From Phoma sp. XZ068 (lineage: Eukaryota; Ascomycota; Dothideomycetes; Pleosporales; Didymellaceae), in NCBI GenBank assembly GCA_004835665.1, contig RBKR01000029.1, positions 62,001-126,000 of the forward strand: DNA of 64,000 nt. The letters run 5' to 3'. Every line of letters begins with the position of its first letter. Position 1 is the stretch's first letter. Made by a program: the position numbers and the translations under genes. Shown here piece after piece: positions 11,962-24,383 of the stretch. Under the pieces are notes generated by a model. The model ran no database searches. It saw nothing but the letters and a program-made list of their open reading frames with translations, and was not told where the DNA came from.

Positions 11962-13848
11962 GTACTATAGAATAAATAACGTACCCTACAGGCAAGCCGC
12001 TTACCAAGCAAGCTACTTACTTTTACTAAGCCTCTACTAAAACCTACCCTATTACAGCCTAAAATACTATAAACTAGCGCTGTATAAGCTAAAATAGGCT
12101 GTAATATTACTTAGATACTTCTTCTACCTTATTTATATATATTTATATATTATATCTAGTCTTATTATACTATCTATAGCACCTTTAGGTTAGCTTAGCT
12201 CTATTAGTATATACTTACTTCTTTACTTTCTTTTTATTACTATATACTCTAAACTTCTTTAGAGTAGTTAATTACTACTTATTCTTAACTATTAAGGTTC
12301 TTTCTACCTTAAGTTACTTTCTTTTATATAATTTATATTATATAGTAGCCTTATTAGCTACTTAAAGCTTAGTAATTTTCTATAATACTAATACTAGCTT
12401 ATATATAATAATAGCTACCCCCTTTAAGACTTTCTTAAATACTTTAACTAAAAAAGTTAGTAAGCTATCTATATACCTTTAAATTCTTATCTTTATAAGT
12501 ATTAATTATAACCTAAGTTCTAGAGTATTAGTTAGAGTTTATAACTACTAGAGCTCTTTATTAATAGGGAGTTATAGTAATAAAGTATATAGCTTTATAT
12601 TAAGGCTACTTATAACCTATTCTAGGTTAAATAAGACTAGTCTAGTACTTTAGAACTTTTTCTAGATATTACTAGAAGTAATTATAGTATTATAGGTATA
12701 TATAAAGTATAGTAGGAACTTAGTCTTTATAATATAGTTAATCTAATTATATATAAGTATTTTAGCTTAGTACCTATATACCTTCTTTAAAGTAGTAAAA
12801 TAACTTTTATTAAGAGGCTATATAAGGTATAATAAGTAAAAAAGTAAATAAAAAGTAATTATCTTATTATCTTTATAATATTACTAGAATTTAAAAAGGT
12901 TATAGCTCTTATAACTATTAATAATAAGTAAATAGTAGCTACTAATAGTATACTACTTTATATACCTATTAAAGTACTCTATCTAGTCTAGACTAAGCTT
13001 ATTAGTAGTCTAGCTATTATTAAAGACTTTAATAACCTAGTCTTAAGATAGATTCTTTTCTTTATACTAGTTAAAGAGGTAGTAGTAGGCCTTAAAGATA
13101 ATAAAGTCTAAAATAGCCTATTCTTTAGTATTAATACCTACTATAGCTATAACCTACTTCTAGTTCTCTAGCTAGATAGTCTTTAGCTATCCTTATTATT
13201 TTAAAGCTATAATAACTACTTCTTAGGAGATCTAGCCTATTATAAAGCTTATTTTATTAAAGTTATATATATTATTATTCTAGATACTATACTTAGCTTT
13301 AATATTAGCTATAAGACTAAACTAGCTTTATATAACCTTAAGGTCTTTATAGAGGGCTCTCCTATAGTTATATTTATAATTAAACTTTACTTAGAGCTCT
13401 AGGTACTACTTAATAAATATACTAGGCTAGTTTAAGCTAATATAGCCTAGATTATACTTAGTATATAAAGAATTAGCTATATTAGCTATATCTAAGAGCT
13501 AAAGGAGAAATCCTTATATAGCTAGCTTAAGAATATAGTTAATAATTACTTTTTTTTTATTATTATCTAGCTTCTATAAGTTAGCTATAGAATCTATATA
13601 TAAAGGTTATTTTATATATTATCTACTTAGTATAGATTATAGAACTTTATAGATAGCTATAGTATCTTATTAGGAAAGATTTATATCTTATTTAAGAGTC
13701 TAAAGTATAAGCTATACTTAATATTTCTTTAATATATCTAACTAGTATTATTAAAGAGGTATTAGTATAGAAAAGGTAGTTTAGTAGGGGCTTAGTAAAA
13801 GTAATCTACTTACTTATTAATCTACTTACCTATAAAATATATTATAAG
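11962..13848. mobile_element. RIP-degraded element with ~85-bp terminal inverted repeats
   Basis: The segment 11972-12060 reappears in inverted orientation at about 13770-13845. In the right copy G in the left-copy reverse complement is consistently A (for example GTAGGGTACGTTATT against ATAAAATATATTAT), as RIP would produce. The core GCTTAGTAAAAGTAA is identical. A further inner palindrome (ATTACAGCCT at 12051-12060, AGGCTGTAAT at 12095-12104) lies inside the left end. Length about 1.9 kb; the superfamily cannot be assigned because the coding part is unreadable. Confidence 0.55.
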
Positions 13849-14429
13849 TACCTAAAGTTATAAATATTTTTAAAGTATTTAAAATATTAAACTTATACTA
13901 AGTAAAGCTTATATACTAGTTTTAGTTAGTTTTTAAAAATAAATATATTTATAAGTAGCTTATTAGAGAGAGGATTATAGTTACCTAGTAAACTACTATA
14001 ATAGCTATAAGTAATAATAAAGACTATAGATATAATTTATTTATCTTAATTAATTTCTTTTATTATTAGACTCTTAACTTTAACTCTTAAGTTAATAATA
14101 TACCTATTTATCTACCTATAACACTTTATAGTACTTAATCTTATAGAAGTTCTATAATAAAGTTTTAAGCCTTAAACTATACTAGGTTAGTTATATATTC
14201 TAATAAGAGTCTTATAGATATAAATATAGAACTTATTAAACTAATTTCTATTATCTCTATTTAAACTCTTACTTTTAACTACCTAGTAAATTTTAGATCT
14301 TATATATAGAGGCTATAGTATAATTATTTACTAAATCTAATATAATATAATTATTATTTAGGTCTATTTATTAGACTAAGTACTAATAATAATTTAGAAA
14401 AAGTTAATAATATACTCTATAGGTAAAAG

Positions 14430-14495
14430 ATTTAATAGGTAAAAGAATAACTTTTACTAAGCTTTTACTAAATCTTACTTTAATTTAACCTAAAA
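14430..14495. repeat. Further copy of the same element terminus
   Basis: Contains CTTTTACTAAGC followed by a TTACTAAAT-like stretch and CCTAAAA, matching the left terminus near 12010-12064 in the same orientation, RIP-mutated. It lies at the edge of the gene island that starts near 14550. Confidence 0.5.
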
Positions 14496-14559
14496 CTATC
14501 TACTCTAGTACTATATAGTATAGTATAATATATAATATTATTTAGAGACTACAATTGGG

Positions 14560-15178
14560 TATAAATGCGATCCGTACCTATGATACCACATTTGTGAGGC
14601 CTGCCACATCAATAACCCAGAGGGTGATCCCTTGACCGCTTTCAGACGGGAAGAGTGGCCAATGGCCGAGCGCATGTCATGGGCATCGCATTGCATGACG
14701 ACTCGAAAGGAAGACCTGGCGTACTGTCTACTTGGAATATGCAACGTACACATGCCGCTCCTCTATGGCGAAGGCGAGCGAGATTTCATTCGCCTACAAG
14801 AGGAGATCATGCGTGTGTCGGACGATCGCAGTATATTCGCCTGGGTTGACCGCGATGTTGTACCTGGCTCCTTGATTGGATTACTTGCTCGACATCCTAG
14901 CACATTCGCGATCGATTTAGAGTGGCGGCGCAAAGCTCGCTGGTCGCCTGCGAGCGGGAAACATACAACTCGTATCGAGCCTCACAGAATGACGAGCCAA
15001 GGAGTTTCCCTTCAGTTGCCACTGTACAAGTGTCCTGAGCGTTCAGGAAATGGCGCAATGCTCGTAAGCCATTGCCCAGAGCGTTTCGAATATCATGCGA
15101 TGCTCGGACCCAACCAGAGTCTACCTGGCTCAGCTATCATCTTAGAACGTTTGTCAGATAACGAATTTGCCCGGGTAG
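14560..15178 (+). pseudogene. Truncated HET-domain (heterokaryon incompatibility) gene
   Basis: The readable part encodes the HET family segment AERMSWASHCMTTRKEDL, then AYCLLGICNVHMPLLYGEGE and VSDDRSIFAW, followed by the usual less conserved downstream region. The N-terminal HET core is missing: the reading frame runs back to AT block 2 without a suitable ATG, and upstream fragments (14580-14635) appear in another frame. At the 3' end the frame runs into antisense PKS sequence at about 15165-15180, so the final residues up to a TAG at 15217-15219 are not HET sequence. Intact HET proteins trigger non-self recognition and cell death after hyphal fusion; this copy is cut at both ends and should be inactive. 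Confidence 0.8.
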
Positions 15179-18100
15179 ACGCTGACATCAACTCCAGAGA
15201 ACCCGTTAGCTTTCAGTAGCTCGTTCCATCGCTCAACACCAACAGTTGGTGCCCAGACCCGTCCGTCGACTATACCCACAAACCACCCGGGAAGCGTTGA
15301 CATAACCAGCTGTGTAGGTATGAAGTCTCGAGTAACTTCAAGCAACAATAGCGGCCACCAGGTCGGAGAAGCTTCCGGCAGTGACTCAGAGTCTTATTCA
15401 AATTTTGTGTTGTGTGCAAACACATCGACGAAACCACTAGGTCGTATGCGCCTTTTACGAATCCCTGCGCCATTGGATCATTTTCGACGTTAAATATTTT
15501 AAAGACATGCTTGTCAATATGCTGACCAAATTTCTCTCGTGCGTTCTCGAAGAAGCTGGTAGATGGATCGGTGAATGTGTAGGACACATACTGATTCTCT
15601 AGGGAGTCCAGAACCGTACGTGTAGAACCACCCGCTCCAGCTCCTACTTCAAGGATTTGCATCTTCGGATGCATGTTGGCGAGCTGTCTGACCATGATAC
15701 CAAGATCAATGTTACCATCTCTGTAACCAAATCCCTCCACGTACATCCGGTCGAGCATACCGTTTTGTGTGACCGATAAGAGGGGTGCGGCGGTTCCACG
15801 GACGAGATCGAACAATTTGCTGCCCATAGCATAGAGGATGTTCATGTCATTGTTGTTGGCTGGTTGGGTGGCGCGCTGCTGTTCTACCATCTCAAGCGTA
15901 TCATCCTTCCATTCCGGGCGAAATGTTTGGGTGCTCGCCAGCATCTATCTGAGGCAACAGATGATTAGTAACCCAAGTCACCATGTGCTTGCGGAGCTTG
16001 CTTATGAGTAACAACTCCTGAGGCAGAATTCTTTTGCCAAGCGGACGCAGGCAGAAATAGGCAGTGCGTTGGAGCTGCTCGTAAAGTTCATGCTCTACTC
16101 TCGACAGGCTGGCCCCAAGCCCAGGTTCTATTACATCATCTGGGTGCCTCAAACATATTGTTTCTGCATAGAGCCAAGGATCCCGGCATTGGTTGACTGC
16201 GGTCAGTTAGACCCCACGGATCTGCACTTCCGTGTGCACACCTGCTGCATCAAACAGATCCACATCACCTGTGAATGTGCCTCTGTGCGCAGAGGTCACG
16301 GTGGTAGCGGCTTTAAAGACAGAGGCACGCGAATCGGGCGGTGACGTGCTAATTCGGATAGTCTCAATCCGTGTCGGTTAGATAGACAGCGCTGAGCTGG
16401 CCATCTCCTGACAACGAAAAGGCGGCTATCAGTCCTTGAAAGGCGGTGTCAACAGGTGCGGGGTGCATGCATGGGCCAATCGTGGAATCGGCAGGAGGCA
16501 AAGACATGGCGACCTCAGCAGGGTGAGTCGTCGGAGCATTCCCTTGGCTTGGAAAGCATCGCTATAGTTGAATCCTTCCTTGAGAAGATTTGAGTAATGT
16601 TGCTTCATGTCCAAAACATCCATTGGAAGGTATCACTTTGTTCGAACAGGTAAAACATCTTTATCTGATTCACCTAGCCAAAGACGCACATGTCCGGTGA
16701 AGTTGGCTATGAGCCCGGGCTGAGAGATGCCTGGGCGTTGATTCGAATTGACGGCCCCACTATAGCAGGCCATTTTAGCGGTGATGCAATCGTCAGACTG
16801 GCCTGTGACGCGGCCGGTGAAGACAATCTCGATGCCCGAGGGGTCCTCTTGAAGCCTCCGAGGCCGTGAAATTTCAATATTGTGCATTTCCACAAGGCGC
16901 AGTGACATCTCGTCATTGACGAGGTGAATGGCGGCTTCATATGCCATTGATAAGTAGCCAGAAGCCGGAAACAGAACTTCGCCTTGGATTATACAGCCAG
17001 CCAGCCATGGGAGCTCGTTCAATCTGAGAAGCTGTTTCCAGTGCATCTCACGCTTTCCATGCTCGCCATGTGTGATGGAATGACCCAGAAGCTGGTGGCG
17101 CGGTCGGTCCTGGGCGAGGAAATTACGAGATGATCTCGACTCCTTCCAAATAAGATTGGAATGGTCGAACGAGTAGGATGGGAGGCCTTTCAAAACGGAA
17201 AGCGTCTGCATTGTGCTGCTGTGAAAGGCTCGGCGAAGTCCTTCAAAGGTAATCCGTGGTCTTTTCGATAGAGAAGCCTTCCACAGAAGATCAAGAGCAT
17301 CTGCAAAAGATTCAGCCGAGTTTTCCCCTCGTTTGAGAACTCCTGAGTAAGAGAGTGGTCTGTCAGAAGGTTGATAGTATCCCATAGCCGGTCCCTTGAG
17401 AGTTAGTTTTGGCCCGACTTCGAGGGCAAGATAGAAGACTTGTTCTTCTTCATTAAACACTCTGGAGAGAGCCTCATCGAAGAGCACCGTCTGCGTCATG
17501 TTATCGACCCAGTACTGGCCCTCAAGAAGAGAGCCATCTTCTCGACCGAAAGAACGAAGATGCCCTTGTAAACCCCAGACACTGGAGTACCACTTACACC
17601 GCCTACCACCCTTCTGTACTTTGACGCCACACTGTTTCTTCGACTCGAGGTATGGAATACTGCAAGCGGAGTGATGATACCTCCTCAGGAATCATTCCAG
17701 TACGAGGACTCCTATTCAGGGCATCCTTGCCTGCCTCAAGCTTCGCAGCAAGTTGTTCTGTCGATGTGGCGGAAAAGGTAGCTCGGAATGGGAACTCTCT
17801 TTTTCTGAATAGAGTACAGGCAAGTTGAGTAAGACCCGTATCAGGACTTGTACGGAGGTGCTTGGCTAGTGAGTCAGCATTTGCTGCCAGAGCTTTGGCT
17901 GAGCAGGCAGACAAGACGAAAGGTCCAGGGTGCTGAGTACTGGAAGTCTGCGCGGAGCCACTCGTTAGAGAGCTAGTTCCATCCCAGCTCCCGATGATGG
18001 CGTGAGTATTGGTGCCGCCGAAACCAAAACTGTTTACACTAACATGACGTGGAGTTCCTTTCGGGATTACAGGCCATGGAGTGCTCTGAGTTGACATCTT

Positions 18101-19130
18101 TAGATTTTTATAGTGTGGCTGGACCGCGGGGTTAAGGTTCTTGAAGTGGAGGTTTGCCGGAATCTGCCTATGCTGAACGGCCAACGAGGCCTTGAGCACA
18201 CCGGCAACTCCTGCAGTCCCTTCGGTGTGACCAATGACTGTCTTAACGCTGCCAACTAAGAGTTTACCATTGGTCCCCTTAGAAAAGAAAGCACTTTTTG
18301 GATGGCTTGAGCCTCAATCGCTGGTACAAGCTAGTATTAGTCGTGTGTTAACATCAGGCAATAAAATGGGTCACTTACGGTCACCTGCTTGCGTGCCTGT
18401 ACCGTTCCTCGAAGTACTGGGGGCGATCCGAGTCATGGGCCAAGTTGAGCCCACACTTGGCGTATGTGTCTAATGTAAGTTGCGTTTGCGATTCAGAGCT
18501 TGGCATTGTAATACCCAGTGTCCTACCGTCCGAATTTACGCCAGTCTTATGGATAATACTTTCAATGTGATCCCCGTCAGCAATGGCCTGGCTGAGAGAG
18601 TCTTGACGAAAATTGCGCAGAAGCCCTCTCCTCTGGTGTATCCATCTGCGGCCGCGTCCCACATATAGGACGTGATCATAGCTCATGCATCCAACAAAAA
18701 CTGCGGTGGATGATCCCCGAAGCTGTTGTGACGAGTAGACCATTGATTCGATGCCCTCATATACTGTCTCAAGTAGCATGCGTTGCTGTGGGTCCATGGC
18801 CTCGGCCTCTCTTGGGTTTATGGAGAAAAAGTCACGATCAAAGGCTCGGGGATCGTCTTCAAGAAGGTAGGCATGCCTAACGTTCGTACTCTTTCCTCAA
18901 TAAGTCAGGTCTCATGTTCTATGCCAGATATGCTTGCTTTTAACTAACTCCGTGGTGCTGGGGTCAGGGTGGTAGAAGGCTTTGGTATTAAAACGAATGA
19001 GTGGAATTTCCTGCACGATGTCTCGAGGCCTCTCAAGGAGCTTCCAAAGTTTGGCGGGGGAAGTGGCACCACCAGGAAAATGACAGCTCCTGCACAATAT
19101 TGCTATAGGATCACTTTCGTAAGATCTCAT
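15170..19130 (-). pseudogene. Highly reducing polyketide synthase relic (KS-AT-DH-MT)
   Basis: Minus-strand fragments in PKS order. KS: start at ATG 19130 (SDPIAILCRSCHFPGG), a probable intron near 18935-18900, then EAMDPQQRMLLETVYE (18797) and VNSFGFGGTNTHAI (about 18030). The KS stretch with the active-site Cys is deleted after CMSYDHV, and a 2-bp insertion shifts the frame before AIADGDHIE. AT: only the C-terminal part remains (near 17590-17280), so the GHS active-site half is gone. DH: 17120-16140, with a Cys where the catalytic His is expected (PWLAGCIIQGE) but the Asp motif HPAPVDTAFQG kept, plus further frameshifts and a TAA. C-methyltransferase: 16150-15180 with SAM motif ILEVGAGAGG and a 1-bp deletion near 15345. 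No ER, KR or ACP follows; the sequence ends at the HET junction. Clearly non-functional. Confidence 0.9.
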
Positions 19131-20440
19131 GGTGAAGATTGGTATACAGTTCGTCGATTTGCAAAAGCAAGAAGGAGCTCAACGTGTATGTGAATAGCGA
19201 AGACAAGGACACAACCTAGCCCTCAAAGTCACACTATGCACTACCTATGTCGAAGCTGGAGCCCTAGCAAGTGACTGCTGAGGCAGGTTTAGCCTAACCG
19301 CGACAGCTTAAGGCAGTCTGGCCGGGTCGGTGGGTCGGCGCTAGTTGCTAGGTGTGCCCCCTATGCACTTTCTAAGGCTGTTAGGCTGCCACAGCCTGAT
19401 AAGGTAAAACTTCATGTGAACATAGAGAACAAAGAGTGGTGGTTTTCAAAGACTATCACGAGCGAGTTGAAAAATACAAAGTAGGTGGGGCTCTTGACTA
19501 TTCTGGGGCTCGCAAATGGAGTGTGGCAAACAAGCCCGCGACACTGACAAAGGGTACAAAAGAGGCAAGTACAAGGCTTCACGGAGGGTGACGCCGAAGG
19601 AGAAGCAGAAACGTGGTGCTGGGAATAGGATAGGCAGTCCCTCGCGCGCAGCGCGTACCCCAACACTTACGGCCGCAAGGTTCTTTTTCCATGTACATGT
19701 TGGTGACAGGGTTTGTCATACAACCAAAGGTCGAATGTTTATTCTGGCCTGGTGGATCTACAACTCCACCCTGGCATAGAGCTACAGCCACCGTGCCGCG
19801 ACAGCTTCGCGCTCTGGGCACTTTTCTCTCAGAATATTAGCCTCCGATGAGGGCCATTGCTAACGCACTTCTCCTGCATTTTAAGACACGCTAGATTAAT
19901 ACGGAGGTTTGGTCTACCGAGTATTCTACCAAGTTGTCTTGCGATGGCTCGTGACCGTGACTATGCAGCTTTCAATTCTGGGTATCCAGTTTTGGTGATG
20001 CGCCTACATTAATTAACGGCATGTACCAAATAATGGATACGATGTCCTTCCATCAGGTGGCTGAAGAAAGTGAAGTAGCGGGTTGGATTTAGCAGTCAAT
20101 TTGGTAACTGCCCACATATGTTGTTCAGCTTCAATTAACTTTGATCTCGCCAAACTTGAGATCACATCCCTGTGGGCTCCGCGAAAAACTTCGCTCGTCC
20201 GCATATGGGGTATTCGATGTCTTAGAGAATTATCCATGGGATGGATTGGGAAGATAATACGCGGAGATTACGTGTGCCCAAGCAACGTCTGGTTAACTTA
20301 CTTTCGGAGGTGGTGCGGGGGGTTTGGAGACACCGGTGCCGCCAACGTGCGGTGCCGATCTGACGTCCCGGTACCGGTACCGTGTCCGTGCACCGAACGC
20401 CCGCTCCGAGACTGTACGGCCGTTACAAAAATAAGGCTGT
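19131..20440. other. Intergenic between PKS relic and AT block 3
   Basis: Normal composition; only short chance frames. No conserved domain recognised. A short GGTACC-type tandem lies near 20370. Confidence 0.55.
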
Positions 20441-21080
20441 AGAAATACAACAAAATAGCAAGGAATTAATTTTAAGAATACTTTATTATAATACCCTTAA
20501 AAATATCTACTAGTAGCTAAAGTAGTCTCTATAGTCTAGTATATATCTTTATATATTAATTTAGTATATAAAAAAGTACTAGTATAGCTCTAGTAGAAAG
20601 TAAAGTACTAAAATTAATATATATACTAGATATAGTAGTACCTATTTTACTATAATATAGTAATATATAATATAATAGTAAAGCCTAGATATTTCTAAGT
20701 ATAAGAGTTATTATATCTATAATATTTTATATATATAAGCTTTTTAGCTAAATAGTATTACTGTTTATATAAATTACTTTATAAATATCTAGTATACTAC
20801 TATAAGTACTATAATATATATATAGATTACTAAATAGTTTTATTTACTATTACTTTATATATAAGTAACTTAGAAAAAATATATAAGTACTAAGCTAAAA
20901 AGCTTATAGTTAACTAAATTAATAATAATATAAAGATAGAGTTTCTACTATACTTTAAAATAGTTAATAATACTATAATTACTCTTAGTAATATTTAAAA
21001 AAGATTTAAAAGTACTAGATTAGACTTTCTTATATTTATTAAATTAGACTAGCTTTTAATATAATATTATATACTTTTAT

Positions 21081-21325
21081 AATACTACTACTTATTAATA
21101 ATAAGCTCTAGTAGTAATAAACTTTAAACAATACTACTACTTATTAATAATAAGCTCTAGTAGTAATAAACTTTAAATAATACTACTACTTATTAATAAT
21201 AAGCTCTAGTAGTAATAAACTTTAAACAATACTACTACTTATTAATAATAAGCTCTAGTAGTAATAAACTTTAAATAATACTACTACTTATTAATAATAA
21301 GCTCTAGTAGTAATAAACTTTAAAT
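21081..21325. repeat. 49-bp tandem repeat, five copies
   Basis: Five near-identical 49-bp units start at 21081, 21130, 21179, 21228 and 21277. They differ essentially at one position (C or T in the TTTAAAC/TTTAAAT end). Each unit includes TTATTAATAATAAG and a TACTACTA ... TAGTAGTA inverted pair able to form a hairpin. Confidence 0.92.
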
Positions 21326-21628
21326 AATACTTAAAAACTAAATTTATAGTAAATACTTATAAAGACTAAAAATTTAAAACTATACTAATAGTTTACTAAC
21401 TTCTATTATAGAAGTTTTTTTTAAAAGTTTAAAATAAAGTAGTAATAATTATAGAAGCTAGTATTAGTATAAAAGAAAGTTACTAAGCCTTAAGCTACTA
21501 ATAAAGCTACTATATACTAAAAATTATATAAGAAAAAAAAAAAAAAAAAAAGTACTAATAGTTAAGAATAGTCTATAAGAAATACTTTAAAAGAGTTTAA
21601 AGTTTATAGTAATAAAGAAAAGTAAAAA

Positions 21629-21681
21629 AGTAAGTATAAGTAAAAGTAAGTATAAGTAAAAGTAAGTATAAGTAAAAGTAT
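21629..21681. repeat. 16-bp tandem repeat, about three copies
   Basis: Unit AGTAAGTATAAGTAAA repeated about three times without gaps. Confidence 0.8.
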
Positions 21682-21789
21682 ATAAACTATTTTAAAAATA
21701 CTATAGAAAGTATAATTAGAGATACTATATAAAATATAAAAGTAGTATCTAAATATTATTTTAGGCTATACTATTCTATATAGTACTAG

Positions 21790-21885
21790 AGTAGATTCTT
21801 TTAGGCTATAATAGGGTAAAATTTAGTAGAGACTTAGTAAAAGTAACTAACTTAGTAACTAACCTACCTATAAGGTATATTATAT
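21790..21885. repeat. Inverted copy of the block-2 element terminus
   Basis: TTTTAGGCTATAATAGGG, then TTTAGTAGAGACTTAGTAA and CCTACCTATAAGGTATAT match the reverse complement of 11972-12060. This end is orientated opposite to the copy at 14430-14495. Confidence 0.55.
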
Positions 21886-22212
21886 ACTTCTTTAACAATA
21901 GATCTCTATATATACTTACTATTAGCTATCTACTACTACTATTACTACTATTAAAATAAAAGTATATAGGTATATAGATATCTTGTTAATAGTAGTATAA
22001 CTAAAGCCTTGGCTCTGCACGTCTATACTAGTGTAGTACTACCGTGTAGTACTGTGGGCCTTATTCTTCCTGTTATGCATCTACCAGCTGACTACTAAAT
22101 CCAATATAGTTAGGCTATTAAACACAACTTAATTACGTCCTGCTCTCCTCCCTGTCTTGTAGCGTTTACTGAAAGTATATTCCAAGTTACACTACAAACA
22201 CTCGAACACACC

Positions 22213-22483
22213 ATGGAGTCTACTACAGAGCCTAAAGTCAACCACATCTCTTTAAAGGCAGACAGTTGGGTTCCAGTTTCACAAGAGCCTGCATACAAAC
22301 CTCGAAGCCTACGAATTGTATGTGTTGGTGCTGGTTTTTCCGGCCTGATGCTAGCATACGAAGTCAAATACAACACTTCTCTCAACGGCTTCATCGATTT
22401 GACCATTTACGACAAGAATGAAGACATTGGTGGGACATGGCTGGAGAATAAGTATCCTGGAGTTGCAGTGCGTTGGTCTTACA

Positions 22484-22514
<31 letters not shown>

Positions 22515-24383
22515 CTTCTTCTTCTTCTTCTTCATGTGTCGATATCAGTCTACTAACGAATAAAACCGTAGTGCGATGTTCCAGCCCACATATATACTTT
22601 TCCTTTTGAGCCGAACCCAGACTGGTCAACATTTTACGCTCCAGGCCCTGAGATCTGGGCGTATGTAAAGAGAACATCAGATAAGTATGGGCTGGCCGAA
22701 AATGTCCAACTCCAGTCCAAGGTGATCCAAGCAGCATGGGACGAGCCTTCGGGTAAGTGGCGTCTCAAGGTCCGACGGAACGGTGAAGATATAGAAGACC
22801 ATTGTGACATTTTAATCTCTGGATCAGGCTTTCTGAAGTATGAACCAAGACACTGATATGAGGCTTTGTAAGGCTAATTTGAGTAGTAAATGGAGTTGGC
22901 CAGATATTGAGGGTCTCGATACTTTCGAAGGGCATCTTGTCCACACTGCGCATTGGTGGGTCACTCTGCCTTTGTTATCATCCCTTGTACCTTACTGGAT
23001 CTAATGAAAGTGCTGCAGGGATCCCTCCATCGATGTAACAGGCAAGAAGGTCGCTGTCATTGGCAACGGCTCTTCTGCTATCCAAGTGCTCCCGCATCTG
23101 CAAAAGACGGCGGCTCAGTTGACCAACTACATCCGTACTCCCACATGGATATTCCCTAACCTTTCTGCTGGCGTCACACCAAATGGAACCAATTATGCAT
23201 TTACCGAAGAAGAGAAGAATGAGTTTCGTGAAAATCCGGCCGCGCTCTTCCAGTTTCGCAAGAAGATTGAAAACAGGTAGATGCATACCCCCTAGTAGCT
23301 GCATGAAATTACACCTTTCTCTCCAAGTCATACTAACTGAATGATGTATAGTCAAGACAACTTTTTCAAAATCTTCTTCAAGAATTCGACAGCTCAAAAA
23401 GACGTTCGTGCACAGGCATACGCAATGATGAAAGAACGGCTCGGGAATGATCAAGACTTATGCAACAAGCTGATTCCCAACTACGAGCTTGGATGCCGAC
23501 GCCCCACTCCAGGCGATGGGTATCTTGAGGCTCTGCAAGAGAGGAACGTGGCGGTCAATTCCAGCCCTATAGCCCGATTCACGGAATCTGGAATTCGAAC
23601 GACCCAGGAGCACACAGAATTTGATATCATTGTCTGCGCTACCGGGTTTGAGGTCAGCTACCGCCCCTCCTGGATCATGCAAGGCCGAAATGAACATCGG
23701 CTGGATCTTGAGCGGGGTGACTCACCAAATGCATATTTTGGTCTTGCAGTGGCTGATATGCCAAATTACTTCACCTTCATCGGCCCAAACAGTCCTGGTA
23801 AGAGCATCACCACCCTTCGCTAAGGGAGCTGACGTCACTTACACCCAAGAAGTTGGTCAAGGCTCCCTACTGAACAGCGTATACTGTGTTACAAAGTTGA
23901 TAACGAAGTGGTGTCACAAGATGGCAACAGAGGACATCAAGTACTATATCCTAGATCGCATTTGTATAGCGATTGCATAAAGCAAAGTCTGCTAACACGT
24001 TCGACAGATCTATTTGCGTAAAACGGGAAGTTGTTAATGAGTACAACACGTATATGCAAGAATTCCTTAGGGGCATGGTTTGGACTGGGTCGTGCCGAAG
24101 TTGGTACAAAAACCACAAATCAGACGGCCCTGTCCTCGCCATGTATGGTGGCAGCCGGTTTCAGTTTACAGGTATGTCAAGAGATCATATTTCTACTCTT
24201 GTGAAATAAATAAGAAAAGAGTTTAGTGTATCTGCTAATCTAATGGGTCTCACTACAGAAATTGTAGATAGTTTTCGGACGGAGGATTTTGATATCGAAT
24301 ATAGATCAGTAAATAGGTTTCGCTTTATGGGCAATGGAAGGACCCTAAGAGAGACAAGGGGGGAGTATTACTCGTACAGCTAG
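22213..24383 (+). CDS. Baeyer-Villiger-type flavin monooxygenase
   Basis: Eight exons: 22213-22467, 22572-22837, 22887-22955, 23019-23276, 23352-23797, 23853-23940, 24008-24171, 24259-24383. All splice phases agree and give 556 aa with no stop. Motifs: FAD-binding GAGFSG (residues 39-44), GGTW (73-76), Baeyer-Villiger fingerprint FEGHLVHTAHWD (187-198), NADPH-binding GNGSSA (212-217). The C-terminal part (TGSCRSWYKN, YGGSRFQF) matches the fungal steroid/cyclic-ketone monooxygenase group. Expected reaction: NADPH- and O2-dependent conversion of a ketone to an ester or lactone; such enzymes are common tailoring enzymes in fungal secondary metabolism. Intron 1 (22468-22571) carries a (TTC)16 microsatellite but keeps a TACTAAC branch site and a GTAG end. 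The exon 6 donor (GTACTA at 23941) is less standard but is needed to keep the frame. Confidence 0.9.
22486..22533 (+). repeat. (TTC)16 microsatellite inside intron 1
   Basis: Sixteen uninterrupted TTC units between the donor at 22468 and the TACTAAC branch site near 22550. It makes up nearly half of the 104-bp intron and will also translate as poly-Phe or poly-Ser in uncorrected gene models. Confidence 0.97.

Larger units (their letters stand above)
11931..14545. repeat. RIP-degraded AT-rich block 2
   Basis: Same composition as 2489-9788, with no surviving reading frame. The left edge keeps less mutated sequence (up to about 12060), which allows the inverted-repeat element described separately to be seen. 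Confidence 0.8.
20441..22005. repeat. RIP-degraded AT-rich block 3
   Basis: Very AT-rich with RIP-type dinucleotide use. It contains a 49-bp tandem array, a 16-bp tandem array, a poly-A run near 21534 and, close to its right end, another copy of the inverted-repeat terminus. Confidence 0.8.

Noticed and set aside
22351..22737. Poly-Glu, poly-Phe and poly-Ser peptides over the TTC repeat
   Set aside because: They are translations of the intronic microsatellite; splice sites and branch site place the repeat in an intron.
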